Shown here piece by piece: positions 27,701 through 38,058 of a DNA stretch of 64,000 nucleotides (positions are counted from its first letter, which is position 1; each line of letters begins with the position of its first letter). The stretch spans positions 1,612,001-1,676,000 of the forward strand of contig CP021226.1 in NCBI GenBank assembly GCA_003999685.1, given 5' to 3'. Below the pieces are notes generated by a model. The model did not search any database. It worked only from the letters and a program-made list of their open reading frames with translations, and was not told where the DNA came from. The stretch comes from Taiwanofungus camphoratus (Eukaryota > Basidiomycota > Agaricomycetes > Polyporales > Taiwanofungaceae). The position numbers and the translations under genes are program-made.

Positions 27701-27878
27701 CAAGCATGTGTTGCCTGGACGGCGGCGTCCATGGCGGAGGGGGTCTGCGTGTCTCCTTTGTGGAGGGGGGATACGCGGGCCCGGAGTTGAGGTACCAGTA
27801 GCCCCCGCCCGCGGCGACGACGGCTGTGCCAGAGACGATGGCAAGCGTCCGACGGGAAAAGAGTGCTCGACGGAGCAT
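24714..27878 (-). CDS. GUT2: FAD-dependent glycerol-3-phosphate dehydrogenase, mitochondrial
   Basis: Oxidises glycerol 3-phosphate to dihydroxyacetone phosphate and feeds electrons to ubiquinone on the outer face of the inner mitochondrial membrane (glycerol use, G3P shuttle). ATG 27878 starts an Arg-rich presequence and membrane anchor ([20 protein letters not shown]). Then comes the FAD-binding motif [135 protein letters not shown] and [20 protein letters not shown]. The C-terminal part has [20 protein letters not shown] and a calcium-binding-like EF-hand region ending [20 protein letters not shown]; the last exon stops at 24714. Around ten introns. Complete, about the expected family length. 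Confidence 0.95.
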
Positions 27879-28330
27879 AGCAAGGTGCTACGTGTGTCTC
27901 AGCGGGGTGTGCGCTGATGACGGTCGCAGGTGTACATTTTAGCCGATGCGTGCTCGCTCTCCGCCTTTTGAGGGTCAGACATTTTGCAGGCAGCGTTTGT
28001 GAGGTCACTCCCCCGCCGAGCTCGGCGGTCCGCCAAGCTCCCACGGCCCGTGCTTCCGGGGCGCGTCAGAACGCGCATGATATTCGAAGCGATAGGGCCA
28101 TGTATTTATGTTTTGACGCTGACGCTTCGACAACAGAAACGGATCTCGATCGCCGACAAACGACTTGCAAGGTAGCCACGCCTGCCAGTACACCCAGCCC
28201 GTCGCCACTACCAGTTATCAAGGATTGTCCACACTTGGCTTTCTGCGTATTCATTGTCTTGGAGTCTCATACAGTGAGGCCTCGAGCGACGTCGGGTGTC
28301 GTGCCAAGCTATCTCTCGATTCCAGACGTT
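27879..28330. other. GUT2 upstream region
   Basis: Probable promoter of GUT2; moderately GC-rich. No clear motif assigned, and no gene seen on the plus strand here. Confidence 0.4.
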
Positions 28331-28339
28331 TCCCTCCCT

Positions 28340-28759
28340 TAATGGGACAAGGAAGTCTTGACGACTCTTGGCCAGCTAGAAAAGATTATTAACAATATTG
28401 AAGGTGAGCTCTCAGACTGGTGTAGCAATGCGAATTTCCGAGAACTACGTGTTTATGAATCCGACATACAGCAGACACGTCCCTTCATGCAACGAGTGTG
28501 CAGTTCTCCTCGAGACCAGCTTCCTTATGCGATGTATGACCTCGAGTTTCCGGAACATGAATACAGCTAACATACTGCAGATAAGCTCGATCCTTGTCTA
28601 GCGCCTGCCTATGGGATCGTGAAGCTGCCAGGAGCAGGAGTATGTGGCTTGCGCTGTCAGAGGTGTGGCCAACACCGTTCTCATCTCGGCGCAGAATTCG
28701 CGCACGGAAAAACTCTAGTTCAAAGCCTGAAGCTTATGGGATTAACGCCCACTATGTGA
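28340..28759 (+). pseudogene. Possible remnant of an unrecognised zinc-ribbon-like protein
   Basis: One frame reads WDKEVLTTLGQLEKIINNIE, continues through MQRVCSSPRDQLPYAMYDLE, meets an in-frame TAA at 28568-28570, and then goes on with AYGIVKLPGAGVCGLRCQR and CGQHRSHLGAEFA to a stop at 28757-28759. Composition on both sides of the TAA looks protein-like and the CxxCxxC cluster suggests metal binding. There is no ATG at the start of the frame, so this is either a decayed gene or the 3' exons of one whose beginning I cannot see. No family recognised. Confidence 0.3.
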
Positions 28760-29205
28760 TGCAAGAGCTGTGACATTCCTGGACCATGCACTACGCGCTT
28801 TTCTCCTGAGGCTGTCAGTGCATAGTAGCTAAACATACCCTGAAATGTGAAGCGAAATAGTACAACAGCATTCATATTGAATGGCAATCGAGATGACAAC
28901 TTTGATAAGTGGTGGTAGGACACACTCTGCAAGTTGCAAATGAAGCTTATGCTTGAAGTTTAGGCTGTTTCCGTTTCTATCAAACCCCAAACTGGGGTTA
29001 CTCTTAAAATATCCACCGATACATACGTACTGAGCGCGTAGCTTCTGAGGATCGTCTACGAACTCGCTGCAGGCTGCGTTTCCCACTACTGAGTCTTTGT
29101 GCGTTTCACTCCAAGTTTCATCATCTTGTAACCTGCGTGTACACTTGTCCTTCGAAATTACATCGCTGCCAATTCTGCAAGTCCTGCACTGTCGGACCGA
29201 TCTAT
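28760..29205. other. Upstream region of the RhoGAP gene
   Basis: Short frames only; presumed promoter and leader of the gene starting at 29206. Confidence 0.45.
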
Positions 29206-31707
29206 ATGGCCCCCAACCCCCTTACACTGAAGCAAAGACTAGCAGCGCTGTCGACCTCTCTTCCTGGTGTCCGTTCAGACACGCCACCACAATCTCCGAT
29301 AGGGAAGCGACGGTCCTTCTTCAACTCTGCTGTCGGGAAACGTCCCGCCGAGTTTGATACGGGCGGACAAGTCAGCGAAGACAGAGTACAGGATGTGATG
29401 AACAAGGTGATCTTCCAGGCAGGGGTGGACTATGAGTCAGTGTTCGATTTTCAGAACCCTTATGACATTGAGTGAACCTCAACCGCAGAACACGGCCCAT
29501 GTGCGTCTGCCTTTCAGCTAAAAGACTAGCAACGATAGCAACCTCTCATCCAGGGTGGTCATGAACGCGTCTGCGTTGCCAGATCCGCGAGAAATAGACT
29601 ATGATGACTTGCTTGCGTGAGTGTTGTGCCCCACCCATCGAGTCTCGATGTAATCCCGAGCTCGACTAGACGCATTTTGTCATACCTCGACTTGTATGGT
29701 ATGTAAAGCTCTCCGAGGCACATCTGATGTCGACTCAGCATCATCTCCAGTCGAATCCGACTACACTGTCGTGTTCTTTGCCGCTGGCGGCCGTCACACC
29801 CCTGGCTGGAACTGGGTTTGGAAGGCATATCGCAGTCTCAATCGGAAGTACCGCAAAAACCTCAAGAAACTGGCATGTTGCTTATTTCATGAATCAGCCA
29901 CGTCTTGTAATGATTTTCAATAGTTCATAGTCCATTCCAACTTCTTCACCAAAAGTACGAATGTCCGCATGGACTATGCAATTTGGACTGACCTCTGATC
30001 CTCAGTGCTTTTCTCGCTGGCCGGGACCATCATCAGGTAGCACGTAGACTCTCTGGAACTTTAATGTGTCACTTACCATCCTGTGAAGCCCTAAATTCTT
30101 TCGCAAGATAACTTATGTCAATACCCTTTCAGAACTGGCATACCATGTACCATTGACCCAGATAGATATACCCCCAGCAGTATATCAGTGAGTGCGGTAC
30201 CGAGCATGGTTACAGCCGAAAGCCTGATACTCGTATCTGCAGGGAGAATCTCAAACATGAGAAGCAGATCCGTCTGCCTGTCCCTACTCGTGCTGATATT
30301 TTCGGCGTATCTCTCGAAGAACTGATGGGATATGACGGGGAGAAGAGCGGATTACCTAGAGTTGTCAAAGACTGTATACAGTACCTTCGCCAAACGGGTT
30401 TGTCTGTTCTCACATTTCTCTGAAAGCTCTAACTTTGTTCGCGCAGGTATGCAGGAGGAAGGGCTATTCCGAAGGTCGCCAAACTCGGTCTTATTGAAGC
30501 AGGCACAACAGGCCTACGACAGAGGTGCGATATGAGATACTGCTTGATTTTTCCTTTTGCAATATTCTGACCTTGGTTTGCATCTCAGGACATGTAGTTT
30601 CTCTGGAGACGTTTGGAGACCCTCATCTAGCCGCGGTGTTATTGAAAAAATATCTTCGAGATTTGCCCACACCTCTGTTTCCAGAACATCTCTATCCTAT
30701 TATCAGTCGCTGTCCTCTACCCACTGACGACCCTGTCGACATATCTAGTATCACTTACATCCGAGAGACTCTTCTGCCCGAACTGCCCCATTGCTCCTAC
30801 ATCCTGTTGAGCCATATTCTCCGTGAGTGAACAATGGATGTGAATTGCTTGAAAATTCATTTGCTGACGGCTTGCAGAATTGTTGCACGAAGTGTCATTA
30901 CGCTCGTCTAGCAATCGCATGGACGCTCACAATCTCGCTGTTGTGATAACCCCCAACCTTGTGAAAGGCTCCAATCCAATTCGAGACGTCATGATGTGCT
31001 CTGTCCCAAGCGGGCCTTCTTTGTTCAACGCCAACCCTTCATTCTCACAATCTCCACCAGCGGAAGGCAGGACGACTCTGGGAATGGTGGTAAAGCTCAG
31101 TATCCAGCGCTTTTTCGAAGTCTTCGACGAAGTGCACGACCGAAGCGAGGCCATCCCCCAGCGTCCGTTCGAGCCTAGGCCTTCCAGCCCGTCGTCCTCG
31201 TCTAGCCCACGCGTGGGACGGAACCGAGACAGCATGTGCGATGACGATGAAGATATCGACGACGCGATGCTCGTGATGCCCATCGGGCCCGGTTCTGGCG
31301 GTGCGCGCAGCAACGGCTCCGCGCCACCACCAGCGTGGAGCAACGGCTCCGGGGCCAACGTCGGCACGTACAAGGCTCGGGACCGAGGCGCGCAGTCGGG
31401 TGCCGGTCGATCGGTGCACACGACAATAGGGGCGAATGGCAACGGCACCGCGAGCGCGTACGCGACCATCAACAAGGCCCGGTCGACGATTAGCATCGAG
31501 CGGGGAAATCCCTCGCGGAAAGGCTCAATCTCGGTTGGGAGGGGGACGAATAGGAAGTCGTCGGGGGCAGGCGTGGAGGCGATTGGTATCACCGCTGCAG
31601 GCTTCTTTGCCGCCCCCGAGTCGGCACCGCCTGTCCCGGTTCTACCTTCTCAAGTCAAAGCGGCAGAGGCTACTGCGCGAGCGAATGGTAGAGGCGGTTT
31701 GGCGTAA
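29206..31707 (+). CDS. BCH/CRAL-TRIO-like plus RhoGAP protein (p50RhoGAP/ECM25-like)
   Basis: GTPase-activating protein for Rho/Cdc42-type GTPases, controlling actin and polarity. ATG 29206 (MAPNPLTLKQRLAALSTSLP). After several short introns the N-terminal domain reads ETRPMVVMNASALPDPREID, ARILSYLDLYVESDYTVVFF and WNWVWKAYRSLNRKYRKNLK, the BCH (Sec14-related) pattern of ARHGAP1/8. The RhoGAP domain begins FGVSLEELMGYDGEKSGLP and contains GMQEEGLFRRSPNSVLLKQA (the catalytic arginine is in LFRRSP), AAVLLKKYLRDLPTPLFPEH and NRMDAHNLAVVITPNLVKGS. The last exon (30880-31707) adds a long Ser/Gly/Ala-rich low-complexity tail with two NGSxPPAWSNGSG-like units. Stop at 31707. GC content rises sharply in the tail exon. 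Family assignment is secure; the yeast counterpart would be Ecm25. Confidence 0.9.
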
Positions 31708-32173
31708 CTGTAAGCTTGGGTGTGTTTGGATTCTATTATAGGGACTTATGGCTGCTGTTCACTCTATCATTCCTATTTACGAGTGCTTTCATTGTTCTAA
31801 AATGTATCTATTGTATTTCCTCCGTTTATGATTTTATGCTCTGGGTCCCTCGTCATGTTATATTTTATCTGTGCTTCAAGGTAGCACTTCAAGTTGAATA
31901 CTGCACCAGGTTAGAGCGTATTCGCACCCAATTCGAACCGAAAAGTAAAAATAGAAAATAGAAAATAAAAAATAGGCAAATAACGATCTCTGATTGGCTT
32001 AGGGCCCAATTCGAACTTGGCCTCGCGTCGTCGTCGAGGCGACGAGTCCCCCAAAACGGAGGAGGTCCGTATGTCAGCCGAGTCAATTGATCCGGGGCTT
32101 CCGTATTAGGCATGCTTGAATTTTGCATCGCTGACTCGAATCGAACAAGATAAAAGGATAGAAGACTCGCTTC
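31708..32173. other. 3' flank with A-rich tract
   Basis: Includes an A-rich stretch (31940-31980) between two copies of CCCAATTCGAAC (31929-31940 and 32008-32019). No gene seen. Confidence 0.45.
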
Positions 32174-32767
32174 CTACACGCATTCCTCTTGCTCCTCAAC
32201 TTCACGCCCCAGTGCTCCCAGTTGTTGTGTATGCGCTCTCTGTACCATTTCACGAATTACGCTGTTTTTTCTGAGCGGACGACCTCGACTGATATTCCGG
32301 GAATGCGAAATTTGATGCTCTCCTTTTATCCGTACGGAGCTGGTATTCATCCTTTTCACCCTTTTTTCTCGCGGTAATGGCAGGGACATTTCCGTCGAAC
32401 GATCGTCTATCGACTTTCTTTGCCGAGAAATTGGGACCAAATAATTGTCAAAAGCCTCGAAAGGCGATAGGCACCGCTTGGTCATCGACACGTTCGACTC
32501 TTTCGACTTGGTTTGCAATACACTTCTGCTTACACCGCCTTGCAGCGCTATCCACCGTACCAGCCGCAACGCTAGCAATGTCACAGCCGCATCGATAATC
32601 ATTCTCCTTTGAAGCGAGCGTCCTTTGATGAAGTGGAGAATATCTGACCCGCTCGTTGGTTGGTGAATGTTGTTCCCAATGAAGACGGATGGTATGGGTC
32701 GGCTCCACACCTTCATCGGCGCTCCGGTATCGGATTGATCTCTGGTGGACCGCATTTCCTTTGTCAT
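32174..32767 (-). CDS. Hypothetical 197-residue basic protein, uncertain
   Basis: Single-exon frame with a true ATG at 32767 and a stop at 32174. The product is Arg/Lys-rich, has one weakly hydrophobic helix (MIIDAAVTLLALRLVRWIAL) about a third of the way in, and a basic tail (REKRVKRMNTSSVRIKGEHQ). No family recognised. Against it: short, no introns, and no obvious conserved motif; for it: an unbroken frame of nearly 600 bases in an otherwise stop-rich region and a natural amino-acid composition. Confidence 0.3.
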   Translation of the reverse strand: MTKEMRSTRDQSDTGAPMKVWSRPIPSVFIGNNIHQPTSGSDILHFIKGRSLQRRMIIDAAVTLLALRLVRWIALQGGVSRSVLQTKSKESNVSMTKRCLSPFEAFDNYLVPISRQRKSIDDRSTEMSLPLPREKRVKRMNTSSVRIKGEHQISHSRNISRGRPLRKNSVIREMVQRAHTQQLGALGREVEEQEECV

Positions 32768-33489
32768 GCATGCTCTAGATTTGCTTGCAGACAGGCTTCG
32801 CTCGCAGCTCGCGTCTACGCTGCGGACCCCCTGTACTGGGTTTCACACAGTTTGCAGCACGCGTCAGCCTTGCACACGTCGGTGTGCTCGACAGTTCGCG
32901 AGTGCTGTGGCGGCATCCCGGGCCGCGTTTAACAGGTTGCCCTCATCGATGGTCGGGCATGCACTGCCCTTTGCCCAGCCTGCGACTATCGGCGTTGGGC
33001 GATTCGACAAGTTCTCGGACTAATGCTAGGTGACCGTGGCTCTTGCGCACGCGGCTGCCCGTCGCGGTCAGCCGTGTGATGGCTCTCTACTGAAACTCGC
33101 CGCAGTGCAGACCGCAGCAGTCAGTGACAGACTTTGCTCGCAGCGGTGCAACGCGCGCGACGTGTTTAATCGTGTCGGTTGATGTGTTGCCGGCGAGGGG
33201 GCATCGATATAATTTATCTAACCGACGAGGACATCTTGATCCGGACATTGATCAAGGGACCTGACTCGTTTCGGGATTTTCGGTGCCGCTGGCTGCGGGG
33301 TGCAAATGGATTGGCTCTGCTTCTTACCGATTGTGCTCAAATCGTTCGCTCTGTCAGCCAGTAGCTCTCGCAGTCGCGGGTCTTTTTGTAGATACTGCAA
33401 CAAACATGTATTTTGGCTGCATTTCTTCTCATGCATGCCTCACTCGCCGCGGCGAAGCACATGGGTGATTCCATTTCCAGGTACAGGCT
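32768..33489. other. Upstream region of the GCN4-like gene
   Basis: No coding sequence supported. A TGACTC half-site-type motif occurs at 33262-33267. Likely promoter of the bZIP gene. Confidence 0.5.
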
Positions 33490-33627
33490 ATGTTTGCTGA
33501 GCTTGAAATATGAAAATTGATGGATAAATACACCGTGTCGAGTCAGATTATCTGTTCGCCCCTCATCTTTCCTACCACCAACATAGTCGACCTTGAGCAG
33601 ATTGGCTGTTCGAGGAGTTGGATTTGA
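33490..33627 (+). promoter_or_regulatory. Cluster of three overlapping upstream ORFs in the presumed GCN4 leader
   Basis: Three ATGs open short frames ahead of the main start at 33741: 33490-33513 (7 codons plus stop), 33510-33527 (5 codons plus stop) and 33520-33627 (35 codons plus stop). After the third stop there is no further ATG before the main start. GCN4/CPC1 mRNAs are known to be translationally controlled by leader uORFs. That these lie in the mature leader is inferred, since the transcription start is not known. Confidence 0.5.
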
Positions 33628-33631
33628 CTCA
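33625..33631. promoter_or_regulatory. GCRE/AP-1 site TGACTCA
   Basis: Perfect TGACTCA, the Gcn4 binding consensus, 110 bases ahead of the start codon of the GCN4-like gene. Related sites: GAGTCA at 33540-33545 (TGACTC on the other strand) and TGACTC at 33262-33267. Suggests autoregulation. Confidence 0.5.
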
Positions 33632-33740
33632 GAGTAGTGTGAGTGCATCCTTTCCGCATTACGTGGTCTTGTCCGCCATATCCGCTGGCGTTTTTGTCTA
33701 AGCATCTCGTACGGTGCCGCGTCACGTATTACTCGCGAGT

Positions 33741-35423
33741 ATGTCCGTATCGTACAACGCCTCGGCGCCGATCGTGTCGTCGTCCAAGTCGCATTGTCAA
33801 TCATCGACTTGGTCGTCTCATCATAACCAAGTTCAAGCACCGCTTCAGGCAGTGTCGGATGCACGATTGAATTCCTCTTATCCTCATGTTGTCCCGTCGG
33901 CGGCGGGCGTTCGTTGGACAGACCAGCATGTTGAGAACATCCCACTGATTTCGCGACCGTCGTCTTCCAGAACTTACAGCCGGTTGTCGAAATCGCCGGC
34001 GCAACCTTCCCTCCATAACCCACCAACAGCTTCAGCCTTGTTTCCGAATAGTATCACACAACCACACCAACGTCGCCAGAATGTCCACGACTTCTTTGTG
34101 AACGTGTTGCCATCTCGCGACCAACCGGGCCCGTCTAACAACAATGGTACTCATCGCTCGACTAACCTTGGAAGTGCCCCACTTTCAAGTTTCGCTCCAT
34201 TCCACAATGGCTCGATAAATACTCCTAGTCATCGGCATCTGCCAACCCTACCGGTCTTTCATACGACCTCGGACTTAGCTGCACATCATGGCATCCCTCA
34301 GTTCTTACCCCCTGTGCCCCGTACTACTCGACATCAATCAGTCTCGTCTACAAACTCTCATTCAGACTCTGTTCCCTCATCTGGTCCTGCTGAAACAGAC
34401 CTTGACTTTTCTACCTTGTGTTCGAATTACTTGACTATGTTATCGCAAAAACCTGAAGATAGAGACACCAACGTTGTCGACTCTGTCGCCTCTCGCGATG
34501 CGTCGGACAACGGTGTGGCTGTTCAGGCGCTAATGGAGGTCTTGCAAGGTGAACATCATGTTTTGATCACGGCCGCTGGATCACTGACGCGTCCGCGTTG
34601 CGCTTCTCAAGCCTCTCCTGAGTTCCAGATGGCGAACGACTTCAACGACTACCTGACGTCGCCGTTGGATGACTCACCCTGGGACGAGTTCCTCACTACT
34701 CCAGCTATCGGTTCCGCTGATATGGACATTCTCACGAGTCCTGCGATCGTTGATGCGGATGACTTCAACGACTTCGGTGGTGCCCCCCTTTTTGCGAATG
34801 GCGGGTTGGGGCTGACCGGCGCGGCTGCCGATGGGATAAAAGCTCCCGCCACAGCTCCATCTGCTACTACTTTGCCGACGCCGTCATTCCCCTTCGATGC
34901 TATGTATACGATGCCATCGCCTAATACTCCCGCACTTGACCCTGCATCTCTGCATTCTTCGCCGCGGCTGCCTACCATTCCACCGCCTTCGACTCCTGTA
35001 CCTCGTCGAAAGACCCATCCGACAGGCACACGGAAGAACATTACGCCGGAGTCGTTGGTGCCTCTTGATGCTCCGATACAGCCTCGCAAATACGTCACAC
35101 CCTCCGCCACCTCCCGCAAGGACGTTCCCGCTGTCTTTGCGAAGAAGCGTGCACGATCGCAGGCGTTCGGCGACGAGGACGATCCATTGGTTATTGGCGC
35201 TGACGGTCTTGCGCCGACAGATGTGGATGCTATTGAGGCCAAGCGTCGACAAAATACTCTTGCAGCACGGCGTAGCCGGAAGCGGAAGTTGGAGTACCAG
35301 CGTGAGCTGGAGCTGGGCATGGAGCAGGAGAAGGCGGAGAAGGAGATGTGGAAGTCGCGGGCACTTATGTACGAGGCGTTGCTTCGGAACTACGGACACG
35401 AAGTGCCCGCCTTGAATCCATAA
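33741..35423 (+). CDS. GCN4: GCN4/CPC1-type bZIP transcription factor
   Basis: Master activator of amino-acid biosynthesis genes under starvation (general/cross-pathway control). Single exon, 560 residues, starting at ATG 33741 (MSVSYNASAPIVSSSKSHC); the frame is open 27 bases further upstream but without an ATG. Most of the protein is Ser/Pro/Thr-rich. Two acidic blocks near residues 300-350 (FNDYLTSPLDDSPWDEFLTT and MDILTSPAIVDADDFNDFGG) look like activation domains with aromatic/acidic repeats. The C-terminus carries the basic region EAKRRQNTLAARRSRKRKLE, with the Gcn4-type N-x2-AA-x2-S-R signature, followed by a short leucine zipper (YQRELELGMEQEKAEKEMWK) ending in MYEALLRNYG. Longer than yeast Gcn4 (281 aa), as in other basidiomycetes. 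Confidence 0.9.
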   Translation: MSVSYNASAPIVSSSKSHCQSSTWSSHHNQVQAPLQAVSDARLNSSYPHVVPSAAGVRWTDQHVENIPLISRPSSSRTYSRLSKSPAQPSLHNPPTASALFPNSITQPHQRRQNVHDFFVNVLPSRDQPGPSNNNGTHRSTNLGSAPLSSFAPFHNGSINTPSHRHLPTLPVFHTTSDLAAHHGIPQFLPPVPRTTRHQSVSSTNSHSDSVPSSGPAETDLDFSTLCSNYLTMLSQKPEDRDTNVVDSVASRDASDNGVAVQALMEVLQGEHHVLITAAGSLTRPRCASQASPEFQMANDFNDYLTSPLDDSPWDEFLTTPAIGSADMDILTSPAIVDADDFNDFGGAPLFANGGLGLTGAAADGIKAPATAPSATTLPTPSFPFDAMYTMPSPNTPALDPASLHSSPRLPTIPPPSTPVPRRKTHPTGTRKNITPESLVPLDAPIQPRKYVTPSATSRKDVPAVFAKKRARSQAFGDEDDPLVIGADGLAPTDVDAIEAKRRQNTLAARRSRKRKLEYQRELELGMEQEKAEKEMWKSRALMYEALLRNYGHEVPALNP

Positions 35424-36040
35424 TCACTTCTGTGTTGTCCCTTTGTTTTCCCTGTGCATGTTGAGATTTTCGCCTTCAATCACTCTCAAGCGGATACCTT
35501 ATGTTTTTATGTTTCATTTAGGACACGTCAACTTCTCACATTGTCGCTGACCATCGGTCGCGGCCTTCGTTACTCCGTGTATACTTACACTTATCACCAT
35601 TCCCCACCCACTTGCTAGGAGTATCGTCGTATCCCCTACCCCCTCCCCCGTTCATTGCGCAAGTATTTCGCGTATTGTCATCATCACCTAATGTTCGTCT
35701 GCGGCCAGCGCATGACATTCATCTAGCCTCTATGAAAGTACTACATTTTCTTACATACATGTTTGCACACGTTCCTCAGCAATGAAATCGAAAGAGATTC
35801 TTCTACTGTATTTCTGTCGTTTTTGGTAGTCAGTGAATGATGACTGGTAAATGCGTGCGAGATGCTTCGCGCATTCCGCCCTTCTACACGTGCCACATGC
35901 GAAATGGCTGTTGCGTCGAGCTTCCGCATCTCAGCGACAGCAACAACCACCATTCTGATTCAGCGACTTTGTCCTCTACGGCAGCACGCTCATCTTCTCT
36001 GAACACGTCTGGAGGGCAGGCCCATCTACGCAGGAAGATT
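35424..36040. other. Intergenic between GCN4-like gene and GDA1
   Basis: 3' flank and promoter. The GDA1 frame stays open upstream to an ATG at 35837, noted under that gene. Otherwise nothing. Confidence 0.5.
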
Positions 36041-37827
36041 ATGTTCTCATCGCGGTCTAGCAACTATGAAAGACTAGAGGGTGGAATGGGTCCCAGTCGT
36101 CTGAATGGAATGAGATTCTCGGCGTGGAAGAAGTTTGCCTTTGGGGCAGTCGTTATAATAGGATTGGTATTGGTCTTTGGCCCTAGGAAGGAGGACCTAC
36201 TCCCGAGCAAATGTGAGCTGCAATGTCTTGTGTCTTATGGTCCTTCTGACCGAATACTGTTACTCAGCTATGAACCGGCCAGGACTGTCGGACATCGACT
36301 ATGACCCTCCTCCACCGCCGCCAGAATCTCCTGCAAAATCGCATCCTATGCCCTCTCCTGCAGACGAGGACGAGATCATTCCCGAGCCATCCAAACACCG
36401 CCCTGTCGACCCTGCCAGCGATCCAGACCTCTCAAAAACTGTCCACTGTTCTGCTCCCCACACACCCTCTCAGCCGCTAGTCCAATATGCCCTCATGATC
36501 GATGCGGGCTCGACAGGCTCACGCATTCACATATACAAGTTCAATAACTGTGGACCGTCCCCCATGTACGAATATGAGGTATTCCGTATGACGAAACCTG
36601 GTCTGTCGTCGTACGCAGGGCGACCACAAGAAGCGGCGCAGAGCTTGGACGTGCTACTGGATGAAGCGGTGAAGGTTGTGCCGGAGGCACTGCGTGCATG
36701 TACGCCCGTGGCGGTGAAGGCAACCGCAGGATTGCGCCTGCTGCCAGGATCGCAGAGTGCAGACATATTGGATGCAGTGACACAACGATTGCACCAGAGG
36801 TATCCCTTTAGCCTACAGAATCAGGATGGCGTGGTGATCATGGACGGCAAGGACGAAGGTGTCTATGCGTGGATCACCGCGAACTACCTCATGAACACGA
36901 TCCGGAGCGATAGCCCATCTGGTGCGCCTACCTACGCTGTTCTCGACCTAGGTGGTGCTTCGACACAGATCGTCTTTGAGCCCGTCTTCGATAGCTTGAA
37001 GCCAGATTCCACGTTGGAAGAAGGTGAACATAAATACGACCTCGCCTTTGGCGGGAAGAAACATGTGCTATACCAGCATTCGTACCTCGGATATGGTCTT
37101 ATGCGTGCGAGGAGCAGCGTGCATCGTATTGTTGAGTTCATGGGCTCCTTGCGTGGAAGTGGAAGCGGTGCCAATGCAACCATAGCAAACCCATGCCTGG
37201 CCAAGGGCACCGAGCGAACCGTAGAAATCACCGACGAGAGGCTAGACGACAAATTCAATGTCACTATGATCGGTGAGGATATCGGCTCCTTCGAGGCATG
37301 CAATCGAGTTGTCGAACTTGTCATGGCCAAGGATGCGTAAGTTCACACTATCTCTTCCCCTTGCGAGTCGATATTAACAGTCGTGCACTTCTAGGATCTG
37401 CGAAGTTAAGCCGTGCTCTTTCAATGGAGTATACCAGCCGTCTCTCCTTGAGACCTTCCCGTCGGGCAAGGTCCTGCTCCTTTCCTACTTCTACGACCGT
37501 CTCCAGCCCTTCCTTTCTGCTTCACCTTCTCTTTCGTCTGCTCCTATCCACGTATCTACGTTCGCTACACTCGCTCAGCAAATATGTTCAGGCAGACCAG
37601 CATGGATGCAACATTGGGGGGACGATACCGAATTAATGGAGGAGCTTGAAGGCAGGCCAGAATGGTGTCTCGACATGACTTTTATGCATGCGCTGCTTCG
37701 ACTAGGATATGAACTCGACGGTAGTCGCGAGGTCCAGATAGGAAAGCAGATCGAAGGCACCGAACTTGGCTGGTGTCTAGGTGCTACATTGGCCATGATT
37801 GGTGCAGACTTAAAGTGTAGAGCATAA
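36041..37827 (+). CDS. GDA1: Guanosine diphosphatase, Golgi (GDA1/CD39 family)
   Basis: Hydrolyses GDP to GMP in the Golgi lumen, allowing GDP-mannose import for glycosylation. ATG 36041 (MFSSRSSNYERLEGGMGPSR) gives a short cytosolic tail followed by a type II signal anchor (FGAVVIIGLVLVFG). The frame is open upstream with an ATG at 35837, which would add 68 residues; I prefer the shorter form because the anchor is then near the N-terminus as usual. Apyrase-conserved regions: ALMIDAGSTGSRIHIYKF, VKATAGLRLLPGSQS, DGKDEGVYAWITANYLMN, and AVLDLGGASTQIVFEP. A Pro-rich stem (DPPPPPPESPAKSHPMPSPA) links anchor and domain. Two introns (about 36213-36271 and 37339-37394). C-terminal exon ends LGWCLGATLAMIGADLKCRA. 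Complete. Confidence 0.93.
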
Positions 37828-38058
37828 AGTACGGCCTTTGGACCCTTTCTGGTGTCGATGCCCTCGGCAGCTACCAGCGGCGAGTAGAAAATATCGTTCT
37901 GTACTGTATAATGTCACTTATAATGTTACTTGGCTTGGATACAGGCATAGTGGGATGAATGTGACAGATGCTAATCCAGGTGCTTAAGCGGCAGAGCATT
38001 GGAGCCGAACCAGTAATAAAACGAGGTATAAATTACATCTGAGCGACTGGTCGACTGT

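Noticed and set aside
30927-31592. Long antisense frame across the RhoGAP tail exon (221 codons)
   Set aside because: Shadow of a low-complexity, GC-rich coding exon.
34649-35320. Long antisense frame across the GCN4-like gene (223 codons)
   Set aside because: Mirror frame of a GC-rich coding exon; the sense frame has a clear bZIP domain.
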